From Rhodococcus rhodnii (GTDB taxonomy: Bacteria; Actinomycetota; Actinomycetes; Mycobacteriales; Pseudonocardiaceae): a DNA stretch of 64,000 nt. A program made the translations under genes and the position numbers. Position 1 is the first letter of the stretch, and each line of letters opens with the position of its first letter. Positions 17,079 through 26,293 of this stretch are shown one piece after another. Below the pieces are notes generated by a model. The model ran no database searches. It was not told the DNA's origin and was given only the letters and a program-made list of their open reading frames with translations. The stretch lies in the NCBI GenBank assembly GCA_000720375.1, contig JOAA01000024.1:62001-126000 (forward strand), given 5' to 3'.

Positions 17079-17138
17079 GCCGTCCAGCGGCCGCAGCCAT
17101 TTTCACCAGGTGCCGTTGGTGCGCCTAAGGAGACAACC

Positions 17139-17933
17139 ATGACGTTCTCGCTAGACGCTGTCACCCTCGGAGTCCCGGAGGTGCAAGCCGCGCAGCAGTT
17201 CTACCAGTCCACGTTCTCGCCCACCGCCGACGGCGACGGCCAGCCAGTGAGCCTCGACATGCAGGGGACCGGACACGTCGCTTTGCAGGAGACCACGGCA
17301 CTCGCCGCGGACGCGGCCAGCGACCCTGCGACGTCGGGGTTCCGCGGTTACGCGATGAACGTCGTCGTCGATCAGCCCACCGAGGTCGAAACCCTGCTGA
17401 ACGCGGCTGTCCAGAATGGAGCGAAGGTCCTCAAGCGCGCGAAGAAGGGCCTCTTCGGCGGGTTCAGCGGGGTGTGCCAGGCACCGGACGGCACCGTCTG
17501 GAAGCTGGCGGCACCGACCAAGAAGGACACCGGCCCGGCGGCGAATCCGCCGAAGCTGACCGAGACCATCGCCATCCTTGGCGTCGCCGCGCCGAGCAAG
17601 AGCAAGGTCTTCTTCGAAGCGTTGGGCATGACGGTCGACCGGGACTACGGCAAGCTGTTCATCGACTTCACGCTGTCCGCGGGCGTGTGCCGCCTTGGCC
17701 TGATGGAGCGGGACGCCCTCGCCAAGGACATGGGCGTGGACAAGGGCGGCAGCGGCTTCCAGGCCGCGGTCTTCAACCACCGGGCCGAGTCCCGTGAAGA
17801 GGTCGACCGCATCCTGGCGGCAGCCGCCCAGGCAGGCGGCAAAGTCACCATCGCGGCAAGCGAGACGCAGTCGGGCTACGCCGGGCACTTCACCGACCTT
17901 GACGGGTTCCTGTGGAAGGTAACGGCTGCCTGA
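17139..17933 (+). CDS. Two-domain VOC-family protein
   Basis: 264 residues, GGAGACAACC before the ATG. Two vicinal-oxygen-chelate halves (~1-125 and ~140-264): ends GVCQAPDGTVWKLAAP and AGHFTDLDGFLWKV mark the close of each. The Glu-type metal ligands typical of glyoxalase I are not obvious (W-K positions instead), as in many resistance-type or uncharacterised members. Downstream of the single-domain VOC gene and followed by a terminator. Confidence 0.87.
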   Translation: MTFSLDAVTLGVPEVQAAQQFYQSTFSPTADGDGQPVSLDMQGTGHVALQETTALAADAASDPATSGFRGYAMNVVVDQPTEVETLLNAAVQNGAKVLKRAKKGLFGGFSGVCQAPDGTVWKLAAPTKKDTGPAANPPKLTETIAILGVAAPSKSKVFFEALGMTVDRDYGKLFIDFTLSAGVCRLGLMERDALAKDMGVDKGGSGFQAAVFNHRAESREEVDRILAAAAQAGGKVTIAASETQSGYAGHFTDLDGFLWKVTAA

Positions 17934-17947
17934 GGGGCAAGGGGGAA

Positions 17948-17982
17948 GCCTCTGACCCGGAGTTGTTCTCCAGGTCAGAGGC
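17948..17982. terminator. Hairpin between convergent VOC and secreted-hydrolase genes
   Basis: GCCTCTGACC (17948-17957) pairs perfectly with GGTCAGAGGC (17973-17982). Confidence 0.8.
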
Positions 17983-18009
17983 GGCCGAACTCGTCCCGCA
18001 CGAGGACTT

Positions 18010-19557
18010 TCACATCGGGTCGGGTACCGGCATCGGATTGGCCTGACAGGAGGCGTCGACGCCGGCCACAGCGGCAGGTCTGGTGCCGTCGGCGAAATAG
18101 TCAGTGACGTGTTTGTTCAGGCATTCGTTGAAATTGGCGGTCAGTGACGCGCCTTGGAAGATGCCCCCGCGCTCCAGGATGAAGCGGGAGTTCGGGAACC
18201 GTTCGTGGGCCACCAAAGCGCCCCGCAGCGGCATCGCGGCGTCGAACTCCCCGTGCACCATCAGGATGTTGACGTCGCGGTTGCCGACCACCGGTGGCAG
18301 GTCCGACGGCACCGGCCAGAAGGCACACGGCGCGTGCTGCCAGACGTTGGCCCAGGTCATGTGCCTGTTGCCCTGGTTGTACTGGGTGGTGAAGTCGTTG
18401 TGCCAGGTCGCCCAGTCCCGTGGCCAGTGGCCGTCGCGGCAGTGCACCGCGTCGTACATGGCGAAGGTGTTGTGCGCCTTGAACTCCGGTTCGACGAAGT
18501 TGTCCCGCAGACCCGCCGGGTCACCGCGCAGGATCCAGTCGGCCAGTACACCCGCGTGGTACGAGTAGAGGTAGCTCCGGTAATGGTTGGTCACGAAGAT
18601 GTCGGTGTACTCGGCCGGACCGATCTTGCCGTCGATCGGCGCCTGGCGGAGCATGTCCATGCCCTTGTAGAAGTTCGCCTCGACCTGCGCCGTGGTCGCG
18701 CCGAGGTGGTAGACCGAGTCGTACTTGGCGATCCATTCGAAGAAGATCTTGGCGCGCTTCTCGAACCCGACGTTCTGCTGCAGGACCGCTTTGTACCCGA
18801 CGGTGGTGGGGTCCACCACGGTGTCCAGCACCATCCGGCGCACCCGGTCGGGGAACATCGAGGCGTAGACCGAGCCGAGGTACCCGCCGTAGCCGTATCC
18901 CAGGTAGTTGATCTGCTGCTGGCCGAGCGCCCGGCGAACCAGGTCCAGGTCACGCGCGGTGTCCTTGGTGTTGAGGAACTTCAGCACGCTGCCGTACTTG
19001 GTGCCGCAGCTGTCGGCGAACACCTTGGCTTTGAGAACCCACATCGCTTCCTCGGTGAAGCTGTGCGGCACGTAGTCCGGACGGGCCTGCCCCGGGTAGA
19101 GGTAGTTGGGATCGCAGGTGACCGACGGCTGGCTGGCGCCGACGCCACGCGCGTCGAATCCGATCCAGTCGTACTTGGCGCCGACCTCGACGGGCAGCCC
19201 GATCGAGCCGTCGGAGTACCGCGTGGGCATGTCCCTGCTGATGGAGCCGGGCCACTGGCCGCGGTTGAGCAGCACGACGCCCTGGTACTCCGAGTCGGGC
19301 ACGGTGTGTTTGGCACGGGTCAGCGCGATCTTGATCTGCTTGCCGTAGGGCTGGGCATGGTCGAGCGGCACCGCGAGCGAGCCACACTCCAGCCCCTTGA
19401 GTAACTCCCCCATCAGCGGATCGTCGTCAAGACACGGCGTCCAATCGATGGTGCTGAGCGGCAGTTTGGGCGGTTTCTTCTTCTCCGGTGCGGCCGCGGC
19501 GGCTGAACCCAGTAGGGCGGTCGCGGCGACAACCGTCAGGACTATGAGCTTTTTCAC
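18010..19557 (-). CDS. Secreted tripeptidyl-aminopeptidase-like alpha/beta hydrolase, predicted inactive
   Basis: 515 residues. A signal peptide is clear (MKKLIVLTVVAATALLGSAA, then AAAPEKKK). The fold is that of Streptomyces secreted tripeptidyl aminopeptidases: FDARGVGASQP near residue 135, FPDRVRRMVLDTVVDP near 255, C-terminal TAP-like domain with MVHGEFDAAMP. The nucleophile elbow, normally GxSxG, is G-Y-G-Y-G at residues 220-224 (GGC codon in place of Ser). The C-terminal GxH region reads GGIFQGAS without His. Asp is retained. It is thus a probable pseudoenzyme, perhaps a binding or sequestration protein. Intact reading frame, so not an ordinary pseudogene. Confidence 0.88.
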   Translation of the reverse strand: MKKLIVLTVVAATALLGSAAAAAPEKKKPPKLPLSTIDWTPCLDDDPLMGELLKGLECGSLAVPLDHAQPYGKQIKIALTRAKHTVPDSEYQGVVLLNRGQWPGSISRDMPTRYSDGSIGLPVEVGAKYDWIGFDARGVGASQPSVTCDPNYLYPGQARPDYVPHSFTEEAMWVLKAKVFADSCGTKYGSVLKFLNTKDTARDLDLVRRALGQQQINYLGYGYGGYLGSVYASMFPDRVRRMVLDTVVDPTTVGYKAVLQQNVGFEKRAKIFFEWIAKYDSVYHLGATTAQVEANFYKGMDMLRQAPIDGKIGPAEYTDIFVTNHYRSYLYSYHAGVLADWILRGDPAGLRDNFVEPEFKAHNTFAMYDAVHCRDGHWPRDWATWHNDFTTQYNQGNRHMTWANVWQHAPCAFWPVPSDLPPVVGNRDVNILMVHGEFDAAMPLRGALVAHERFPNSRFILERGGIFQGASLTANFNECLNKHVTDYFADGTRPAAVAGVDASCQANPMPVPDPM

Positions 19558-19865
19558 GAGACTCCTAATTGGATTTCCCCAACGACCGCAGAAGCCTCTG
19601 TGCTACGCCCAGAAAATGCAACTTCATCGTTCGACTGACACCAACACACAGTTGAACGACACCCAATTGACCTGGTCTTTCGTCGGGAAAGACACAAAGT
19701 ATTTGACACATGATCGGATGTTTTCACCGTGGTCGGCCACGGCTCGTAAATTGTCGACTACGCGCCGAATTTGTATGTGTTGGGCGACACCGTTACACAA
19801 ACACGGCAATCTCGAAGAATCCAAGAATTCAGCGACCGTACACTGTGGAGCGGATACGGCTTCCG

Positions 19866-19904
19866 CTCAGTTTCGAGTGACCCTCCAGTAACGGGCCGCA
19901 GACT
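19866..19904 (+). repeat. 39-base element upstream of ACP1, shared with the KS-alpha upstream region
   Basis: Starts CTCAGTTTCGAGTGACCCTC and matches 22140-22178 at 33 of 39 positions, with the first 14 bases identical. It ends 29 bases before the ACP1 start. It lies in a 376-base gap (19558-19933) between divergent genes that is otherwise without a gene. Best guess: promoter or activator site for co-regulated core PKS genes. Confidence 0.6.
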
Positions 19905-19933
19905 CGGTGCAGTTCAGCGAGAAAGGGCCAGTC

Positions 19934-20185
19934 GTGCAGCCGATCACATTCCGGGAACTCGAGGAGATCATGCGCAAGTTCGTGTGGGAAGGTGAGTGGC
20001 CGTCGCTCGAGGACAACCCGGACCAGACGTTCGACGAGCTGGGTTACGACTCACTCGCGTTGCTCGAGACGCACAGCCGGATCAGACGGGATTACGGCGT
20101 GCAGTTCTCCGACGAGGACCTCACCGAGCTCACAACCCCGCAGGAACTCGTCGACTTCGTCAACTCCCAGATCAAGGCGGCGTGA
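19934..20185 (+). CDS. Acyl carrier protein (ACP1)
   Basis: 83 residues from the GTG at 19934, chosen by alignment with ACP2 and its upstream GAGAAAGGG; an in-frame GTG at 19907 would add nine residues. Phosphopantetheine site ELGYDSLALLETHSR (Ser40). It is strikingly similar to ACP2 around the site (LGYDSLALLETHSRI shared) and in DNA, so the pair arose by duplication. It ends four bases from the convergent LnmK-like gene. By analogy with lomaiviticin, where a separate ACP accepts the propionyl group from the acyltransferase/decarboxylase, ACP1 is the likely starter-unit carrier. Confidence 0.93.
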   Translation: MQPITFRELEEIMRKFVWEGEWPSLEDNPDQTFDELGYDSLALLETHSRIRRDYGVQFSDEDLTELTTPQELVDFVNSQIKAA

Positions 20186-20189
20186 CGGG

Positions 20190-21140
20190 TCAGGCGCCGT
20201 CGATGTGCCGGATTCGCTGACGCGCCACCGCAAGCAGGCTCCCGTCCTGGTGCCGCAACGTCGTGTCCACCACGTCCAACCCCTCGGCGTCGTGGTGCGT
20301 CGTCACCTCGATGTCGAGGGCATCGTCGGCATTCGCGTTGGCGATGTAGCAAATCTGCCGGTCCAGCACGCGGCGGCGGAGGAAACTACTGGCCGAACGG
20401 CCGAGGCCGCGCCACATGCTCAGCACGGCCCAGTCGACGATCGAGAAGTAGGACGCGAAGTACAGCAGGCCAACGCCATTCAGGTCACGGCTGGCGCTGA
20501 CCTCGTAGGTCAATGCGAGCTCAGCCTCCGGCGCCGGATCGCTGTGCTGCCGGAAGCTGGCGTTCTTGCGTGCTTGCGACCACACGCGCCGGGGCGTGTG
20601 CTCGTCGGGAACCTGCTCCAGGTTGTCCAGTTGGAAACCGACAGGCGTTGCCCGCCGCAACCCGTGGTTCGTGTCGTGCCCGGAACGCTGGATCCAGCGG
20701 TTGAAGTTCTCGACGTGGATGCTCCGCGGCGTGTCGTAACGGAAGAATCCGTCCACCCCGCAACCGGCGGCGCGCGTGTCGCCGGTGTCGCGGTTCACCT
20801 GGTGCAGCGTCAACACGGAGTCGCCACCACAGGACAACACCTTCGAGCGGATCCGCAGCCGATCCCCGAAAGTCAGCTGCTCCGCGGACAGCCCTTCGCT
20901 TGCCTTGACCCGGAAGTAGGCGAAGGACAGGTAGACCGGATTGCCTTCCGGGTCGACGGCGGCGTACGGGTTCATCTGGCACGAGACGCCGACGGCGTCC
21001 CACGTCCAGTCGCCGAGCTGGCCCATGAAAAGCGAATTGTGCCCGCACATCGCCGGGGTGATCAGCTCGACCCGTTCGAGCCAGCCGTCTTCGCCTTTGA
21101 CCAACGGCGGGCGACCGACTGCGGCAAGAGTGGCGGTCAT
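20190..21140 (-). CDS. LnmK-type bifunctional acyltransferase/decarboxylase (double hot-dog)
   Basis: 316 residues from the ATG at 21140 (GGGGGGAG just upstream). The N-terminal half carries the LnmK/Pnap_2097-like signature: ITPAMCGHNSLFMGQLGDW, then YLSFAYFRVKA and LTLHQVNRDTG. The second hot-dog half (~170-316) includes LLYFASYFSIVDWA. LnmK (leinamycin) and its lomaiviticin homologue take methylmalonyl-CoA, decarboxylate it and leave propionyl on an ACP. Family assignment is from remembered motifs. Beside ACP1 and in the same window as a PccB-like carboxylase, it points to propionate priming of the type II PKS. Confidence 0.82.
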   Translation of the reverse strand: MTATLAAVGRPPLVKGEDGWLERVELITPAMCGHNSLFMGQLGDWTWDAVGVSCQMNPYAAVDPEGNPVYLSFAYFRVKASEGLSAEQLTFGDRLRIRSKVLSCGGDSVLTLHQVNRDTGDTRAAGCGVDGFFRYDTPRSIHVENFNRWIQRSGHDTNHGLRRATPVGFQLDNLEQVPDEHTPRRVWSQARKNASFRQHSDPAPEAELALTYEVSASRDLNGVGLLYFASYFSIVDWAVLSMWRGLGRSASSFLRRRVLDRQICYIANANADDALDIEVTTHHDAEGLDVVDTTLRHQDGSLLAVARQRIRHIDGA

Positions 21141-21386
21141 GACTCCCCCCACTCGGCCGTTTCGTAGCGGGCTTCGCCGTCTTCGCGACGCGGTGACCAG
21201 TCCATTCCGCCTGCTCCTTCATGGCTACGGTGCTCCCGCAGCCTGGCAGCGGCCCCAACAGTCCCGGTCGAGTGCGAGTGGACCTGGCGCGGAGTGCCGC
21301 ACGTGCCCGCGGCTGCCGCCGGATGCTAGAGGTTCCAAGGCCTTTCGCAGCCCGACGGCGTCAGCCCCGGGTCACCGCACGGGTGG

Positions 21387-21872
21387 TCAGCTCGCTGCTT
21401 TCCGGACCAGTTCGCTGATCGTCTTCTCCTGGGCCTTGGTCAGCTTCTCGGTCAGGGCGAAGGCAGTCGGCCACATGGTGCCGTCGTCGAGGGCCGCGAC
21501 ATCGGAGAAGCCGAGCGTGGAGTAGCGCACGTTGTCCTTCTCCGCACCGAGGAAGAAGCACAGCACCTTGCCGTTCTTGGCGTACGCGGGCATGCCGTAC
21601 CACAGCCGCGGAGCGAGGTCAGGGGCCTCTTTGGTGACGATGGCGTGGACCTGCTCGGCGAGCGTGCGGTCCGGATCCGGCATCTCGGCGATGGTCTTGA
21701 TCACGTCTTCCAGGTCCGCGGCCGCCTTGGCCGCGCCCTTGCCGCGGGCCTTGGACTTGCGCAGCTCCGCGGCGCGATCCTTCATCGCCTGCCGCTCGAA
21801 ATCGCTGAAGCCGTCCTGGTCGTCGTCGGCCGCTTTGGTCTTCTTGGTGGCAGTCTTTTTCGCTTCAGTCAT
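21387..21872 (-). CDS. DUF1801-family protein
   Basis: 161 residues from the ATG at 21872 (AGAGGAG upstream). A Lys/Ala-rich N-terminus (TEAKKTATKKTKA) precedes a DUF1801/YdhG-like domain at ~75-160 with LWYGMPAYAKNGKVLCFF and STLGFSD. The family is common in actinomycetes, fold known but function not established. It sits alone between the LnmK-like gene and the KS promoter and may be a housekeeping passenger. Confidence 0.8.
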   Translation of the reverse strand: MTEAKKTATKKTKAADDDQDGFSDFERQAMKDRAAELRKSKARGKGAAKAAADLEDVIKTIAEMPDPDRTLAEQVHAIVTKEAPDLAPRLWYGMPAYAKNGKVLCFFLGAEKDNVRYSTLGFSDVAALDDGTMWPTAFALTEKLTKAQEKTISELVRKAAS

Positions 21873-22139
21873 GGAAGGCTGCTCCTCTGTCTCTGTCGTT
21901 GGGTGCGGGCCGAACGCGCAACATGGTCCCCGCATGATCGCGGCAGGTGCAACCCGGAAGCCCGGACATACTCGATCGGCTCACGGACGTCCCCGGTGCC
22001 GCTCGGCTCGAGCCGGCGAGAACGTGCGGCCGTCCAGGCGTGAATAGATCGCAATGCCCACAGCCGTGACGTTAGTTGTGACTGGCCGGCCACGCTTCTC
22101 GATTCCTGATCGGTTGGCAGGCGCCTGCGCCCTCCTCAG

Positions 22140-22178
22140 CTCAGTTTCGAGTGGCCCTCCAGCATCGGACGGCAGGCT
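22140..22178 (+). repeat. 39-base element upstream of KS-alpha, matching 19866-19904
   Basis: CTCAGTTTCGAGTGGCCCTC and onward; 33 of 39 positions identical to the ACP1 upstream copy. It lies in the ~385-base gap (21873-22257) upstream of the KS-CLF-ACP2-AT2 operon, 79 bases before the KS start. Candidate SARP or sigma-factor site. Confidence 0.6.
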
Positions 22179-22222
22179 TTCAGAAACACCTCTATGCCGA
22201 CTACGAAGAAGGGTCGACGAGC

Positions 22223-22261
22223 ATGCGGGATGTCAGGACCATCACGGCGGGGCCGCGGTGA
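22223..22261 (+). CDS. Possible 12-residue leader overlapping the KS-alpha start
   Basis: ATG at 22223, with GAAGAAGGG nine bases upstream, encodes [12 protein letters not shown] and stops at a TGA that overlaps the GTG of KS-alpha (GTGA). The KS GTG itself has no good ribosome binding site, so coupling through this leader is plausible. The same arrangement precedes the ParB-like gene. Confidence 0.35.
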   Translation: MRDVRTITAGPR

Positions 22262-23529
22262 ACCGCAGGAAAGTCGTGATCACCGGGCTCGGAGTCGTCG
22301 CACCGGGCGGGGTCGGCACCAAGGCGTTCTGGCAGACGATCTCATCTGGCCGAACGGCGACGAGAGCGATCACGGCGTTCGACGCGAGCGGTTTCCGGTC
22401 CCGGATCGCCGCCGAGGTCGACTTCGACCCGGCACAGGCCGGGCTGTCGTACCGCGAGATCGCCCGCCTTGACCGGGCCGCCCAGTTCGCCCTCGTCGCG
22501 ACCAGGGAGACGGTCGAGGACAGCGGGCTGGAGCTCGGCCAGAACGATCCCTGCCGGATGGGCGTCAGCCTCGGCTCGGCGGTCGGCTGTACGTGCAAAC
22601 TCGAGTCGGAGTACCTCGTGCTGAGCGACGAGGGCCGGGAGTGGGTGCACGACGAGGGCTACGCCAGCCCACACCTGTACAACTACTTCATGCCCGGCTC
22701 GATGGCCGCGGAAGTCGCGTGGGACGTCAACGCGCAGGGCCCGGTCACGATGGTCTCGGCCGGCTGCACCTCCGGGCTGGACGCCATCGGCCACGCCGTC
22801 GACCTGATCAGGGAAGGCACCGTCGACGTCATGCTCGCCGGCGGCACCGACGCCCCGATCTCACCCATCACGGTGGCGTGCTTCGACGCGATCAAGGCGA
22901 CATCACCGCGCAACGACGACGCTGAACACGCGCTGCGGCCGTTCGACCGTACGCGCAACGGCTTCGTGCTCGGCGAAGGCGCCGCGATGCTCGTACTCGA
23001 GTCGGAGGAGCACGCGCGCGCCCGTGACGCCCGTATATACGCCGAGATCACCGGCTATGCGTCCCGGTCCAACGCCTACCACATGACCGGGCTGAAGGCG
23101 GACGGCACGGAAATGGCCGCCGCCATCACCGCTGCGCTCGACGAAAGCCAGCTTCCCGCGGACGCCATCGACTACGCGAACGCGCACGGTACTGCCACCA
23201 AGCAGAACGACCGGCACGAAACAGCGGCCATGAAGAAGGCGCTCGGCGAGCACGCGTACAAGACGCCGATCAGTTCCATCAAGTCGATGGTTGGCCACTC
23301 GCTGGGTGCCATCGGCTCCATCGAGATCGCCGCATGCGCACTGGCCATCGATCAGGGCGTGGTCCCGCCGACGGCCAATCTCACCGAGCCGGATCCGGAG
23401 CTGGATCTCGACTACGTGCCGCTCGAGGCCCGCGAACAACACCTGGACACCGTGCTGAGTGTCGGCAGCGGCTTCGGCGGTTTCCAGAGCGCGATGGTCC
23501 TTGCCCGTCTCGGAACCGGTCCGGCATGA
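22258..23529 (+). CDS. Type II PKS ketosynthase alpha (KS-alpha)
   Basis: 423 residues from the GTG at 22258, where the homologous N-terminus ([16 protein letters not shown]) begins. It catalyses decarboxylative condensation of malonyl-ACP as a heterodimer with the CLF. The active-site Cys is in [12 protein letters not shown] (Cys170); the two His motifs are [13 protein letters not shown] and [11 protein letters not shown]. Full length. Its stop overlaps the CLF start (ATGA), the classic KS-CLF coupling. First gene of the core operon KS-CLF-ACP2-AT2. Confidence 0.98.
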   Translation: MNRRKVVITGLGVVAPGGVGTKAFWQTISSGRTATRAITAFDASGFRSRIAAEVDFDPAQAGLSYREIARLDRAAQFALVATRETVEDSGLELGQNDPCRMGVSLGSAVGCTCKLESEYLVLSDEGREWVHDEGYASPHLYNYFMPGSMAAEVAWDVNAQGPVTMVSAGCTSGLDAIGHAVDLIREGTVDVMLAGGTDAPISPITVACFDAIKATSPRNDDAEHALRPFDRTRNGFVLGEGAAMLVLESEEHARARDARIYAEITGYASRSNAYHMTGLKADGTEMAAAITAALDESQLPADAIDYANAHGTATKQNDRHETAAMKKALGEHAYKTPISSIKSMVGHSLGAIGSIEIAACALAIDQGVVPPTANLTEPDPELDLDYVPLEAREQHLDTVLSVGSGFGGFQSAMVLARLGTGPA

Positions 23530-24740
23530 CCGCAGCGGCAATCACCGGAATCGGTGTCGCGGCGCCGAACGGCCTTGGCACAGCGGACTTCTGGGCGGCG
23601 ACGTTACGCGGCGAATCGGGCATCGGCACGGTCAAGCGGTTCGACGTCGGCGACTATCCGTCCACATTGGGCGGTGAGATCGACGGCTTCGATCCCGCCG
23701 ACCACCTTCCGCAAAGGCTTATCCCGCAGACAGACCGGATGACCCAGATCGCCCTCGCGGCGTCGGACTGGGCCCTCGCTGACGCCCGTGTGGAATCCGG
23801 CACGTACGACACCCATGAGATGGGCGTCGCGACGGCCGGAGCGTTCGGCGGATTCGAGTACGGCCAGAAAGAACTCGACGCACTGTGGACCGGCGGCCCT
23901 GAACACGTCAGCGTCTACATGTCCTTCGCTTGGTTCTACGCCGTGAACACCGGGCAGATCTCGATCCGGCACGCCATGCGCGGCCCCGCCGGAGTCGTCG
24001 TCAGTGACCAGGCGGGCGGGCTTGACGCCGTGGCGCAGGCAAGGCGGAACATCCGCAAGGGGTCCCGGCTGATCGTCTCCGGCGGGCTCGACAGCTCTTT
24101 CTGTCCGTACGGCTGGGTTTCCCGGATGCGTGGCGGAACACTGAGCACCAGCGACGACCCGAGCCGCGCGTACCTTCCCTTCGATGTGCGGGCGCAAGGA
24201 CACGTGCCCGGTGAGGGAGGCGCCATCCTCATCGTCGAGGACGCCGCGGCCGCACAAGCCCGTGGCGCCCACAGCTATGGCGAGATCGCCGGGTATGGCG
24301 CGACTTTCGACGCGTCCCCTCGGTACGGCGGCGAACCCGGGCTTCGCCGAGCCGTGGAAGCCGCGCTGGCCGACGCCAAGATGGCACCCGCGGACATCGG
24401 CGTGGTCTTCGCCGACGGATGGGGAATGCCGCACGACGACCGGATCGAAGCCGAGACCATCACGGCCGTCTTCGGCCCGGGCGCGGTGCCTGTCACCGTC
24501 CCCAAGACCATGACCGGACGAATGAACGCGGGTGGCGCACCGGTCGATCTGGCGTGCGCCCTGCTGTCGCTGCGCGACGGGCTGATCCCGCCGACCATCA
24601 ACGTGCGGACCGTCACCGCGGGCGCCGAGATCGATCTGGTCATCGGCGAGCCACGGCCGTGGACGCCGGGAGCAGCGCTGGTGCTGGCCCGCGGCATCGG
24701 CGGCTTCAACTCCGCGATGGTGGTCAGCCCGGCCGCCTGA
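23526..24740 (+). CDS. Type II PKS chain length factor (KS-beta)
   Basis: 404 residues. KS fold with the active-site Cys replaced by Gln in [12 protein letters not shown] (Gln162), the hallmark of CLFs, which form the acyl channel and set chain length. Other landmarks: [41 protein letters not shown]. Codon 27 is TTA (23604-23606), unusual for a structural PKS gene. Chain length cannot be read reliably by eye; angucycline-type clusters would use a decaketide-type length with a non-acetate starter. Confidence 0.97.
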   Translation: MTAAAITGIGVAAPNGLGTADFWAATLRGESGIGTVKRFDVGDYPSTLGGEIDGFDPADHLPQRLIPQTDRMTQIALAASDWALADARVESGTYDTHEMGVATAGAFGGFEYGQKELDALWTGGPEHVSVYMSFAWFYAVNTGQISIRHAMRGPAGVVVSDQAGGLDAVAQARRNIRKGSRLIVSGGLDSSFCPYGWVSRMRGGTLSTSDDPSRAYLPFDVRAQGHVPGEGGAILIVEDAAAAQARGAHSYGEIAGYGATFDASPRYGGEPGLRRAVEAALADAKMAPADIGVVFADGWGMPHDDRIEAETITAVFGPGAVPVTVPKTMTGRMNAGGAPVDLACALLSLRDGLIPPTINVRTVTAGAEIDLVIGEPRPWTPGAALVLARGIGGFNSAMVVSPAA

Positions 24741-24790
24741 CCGGCGGACGCACTCGCAGCAAGCACGTAACCAGGAGAAAGAGGCTAGTC

Positions 24791-25045
24791 ATGCCGCTGA
24801 TCACTTTGCGGGAACTGCAGGACATCATGCGCGAGTGCGCCGGTGAGGACGAGTCCGTGCAGTCGTTCGAGCAGGCCCCGGACACCACGTTCGAAGACCT
24901 GGGATACGACTCGCTGGCATTGCTCGAGACGCACAGCCGGATCAAACGGGACTACGGCGTCGAGTTGTCCGACGACGAGGTCACCGTGTTCAAAACGCCG
25001 AAGGAACTGGCGGACCTCGTCAACACGCAACTGAGTGCGGTCTAG
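24791..25045 (+). CDS. Acyl carrier protein (ACP2, PKS core)
   Basis: 84 residues, AGGAGAAAGAG before the ATG. Phosphopantetheine site EDLGYDSLALLETHSRI (Ser41). Position immediately after KS-CLF is that of the canonical chain-elongation ACP of type II PKSs. Its paralogue ACP1 at 19.9 kb is next to the LnmK-like gene. Two bases separate its stop from the AT2 start, so the two are co-translated. Confidence 0.97.
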   Translation: MPLITLRELQDIMRECAGEDESVQSFEQAPDTTFEDLGYDSLALLETHSRIKRDYGVELSDDEVTVFKTPKELADLVNTQLSAV

Positions 25046-25047
25046 CG

Positions 25048-26025
25048 ATGTCCCACACGATGTCCCCGGCCCTGCTGTTGCCAGGACAAGGCGCGCAGTA
25101 TCAGGGCATGGGGACCGGCCTGTACCGGGACCTGCCCGAATTCGCGGCGCGGGTCGACGAGGTGTTCCAGGCCATGGGCGACGCCGGGGATGAGCTGCGA
25201 TCCGACTGGCTCGCCGCTGATCCCCGGCTGCCCATCGACGACGTCCGCCGTTCGCAGCCGCTGCTGTTCACCATCGACTACGCACTCGGCAAACTGGTGC
25301 TGGACTGGGGTTTGCGGCCCGCGGCGATGCTGGGGCACAGCATCGGAGAGATGGCCGCCGCGACCTTGGCGGGCGTTTTCGACCTGCCGTCAGCGGTTCG
25401 TGTCGTGCAACACCGGATCGGCCAGCTCGCCACGGCACCGACAGGCGGCATGGTCGCCATCGCGGCCACGCAGGCGGATGTCACGCCACACCTGCACCCC
25501 GGCGTGGACATCGGGGCGATCAACGCACCCCGGCAGACAGTGATCGCCGGCGTGGAAGAACCGCTACGCAAGACGGTGGAGGCGCTGCGAGAGGCAGGCT
25601 TCACTTGCGCACCAGTCGCTTCGCGCACCCCGTTCCACAGCGCCGTGCTACAACCGGTGGTCGACGCGGGCAGGCACCTGCTGGCCAGTTTGCCCGCACG
25701 GGCACCGGAGATCCCTTTGGTTTCCGGGTACACCGCGGCATCCCTGACCGACGTCGAAGCGGTTGATCCGCTGTATTGGGCGCGGCACCCGGTGGATCCG
25801 GTGCTGTTCTGGCCCGCTCTCAAGGCTTTGCTGGCAGGCGGGCCGTATCTGCTGATCGAGTGCGGTCCTGGACAGGGACTGATCACGCTTGCCCGGCGAC
25901 ACCCGGATGCCCGCGGCAGCGGCTGCGAGTTCCTGTCGTTGACTGGGTCGCCGGCCGCAGGACCGGACCGCGAGGCCGAGCATTTCACCGCCGCGGCCGA
26001 ACGACTGGCGTTGCCCCTTCGATAG
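25048..26025 (+). CDS. ACP S-malonyltransferase (FabD-like, AT2)
   Basis: 325 residues. LLLPGQGAQYQGMG at the start, nucleophile elbow MLGHSIGEMAAA (Ser98), RTPFHS near residue 194 and ECGPGQGL near 271. It loads malonyl onto ACPs. Most type II PKS clusters borrow the fatty-acid FabD, so a dedicated copy next to the ACP is less common; here it follows ACP2 by two bases. Its last 69 bases are repeated downstream (26213-26281). Confidence 0.94.
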   Translation: MSHTMSPALLLPGQGAQYQGMGTGLYRDLPEFAARVDEVFQAMGDAGDELRSDWLAADPRLPIDDVRRSQPLLFTIDYALGKLVLDWGLRPAAMLGHSIGEMAAATLAGVFDLPSAVRVVQHRIGQLATAPTGGMVAIAATQADVTPHLHPGVDIGAINAPRQTVIAGVEEPLRKTVEALREAGFTCAPVASRTPFHSAVLQPVVDAGRHLLASLPARAPEIPLVSGYTAASLTDVEAVDPLYWARHPVDPVLFWPALKALLAGGPYLLIECGPGQGLITLARRHPDARGSGCEFLSLTGSPAAGPDREAEHFTAAAERLALPLR

Positions 26026-26080
26026 CGTGGTGGCCCATCGCTGCAACGGCGGCCCGGCTGGTGTGACGCCCGGCTCCGGC

Positions 26081-26281
26081 GACTGGACCACGAGATGAAG
26101 CGTGGGGCTCACGCGGCCGCCTTCTGGCTCAGGCACGCTCGACGGATCAGGCGTTGAGCACGGCCAAAGAGACCGAACTGGCGCCGTCGCAGCTGCAGAA
26201 CGCCCCGCCGCGGCAGGACCGGACCACGAGACCGAGCACTTCACCACCGCGGCCAAACGACTGGCGTTGCCCCTTCGATAG
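26081..26281 (+). pseudogene. Decayed duplicate of the 3' end of the AT2 gene
   Basis: The last 69 bases of AT2 (25957-26025) recur at 26213-26281 with five differences, in frame and ending at the same TAG; the encoded tail AAAGPDHETEHFTTAAKRLA matches AAGPDREAEHFTAAAERLA of AT2. A shorter third trace (GACTGGACCACGAGATGAAGC, 26081-26101) lies between them. No start or upstream AT sequence survives, so this is a remnant of a lost tandem AT or of slipped duplication. Confidence 0.75.
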
Positions 26282-26293
26282 AAGGCACCACAC

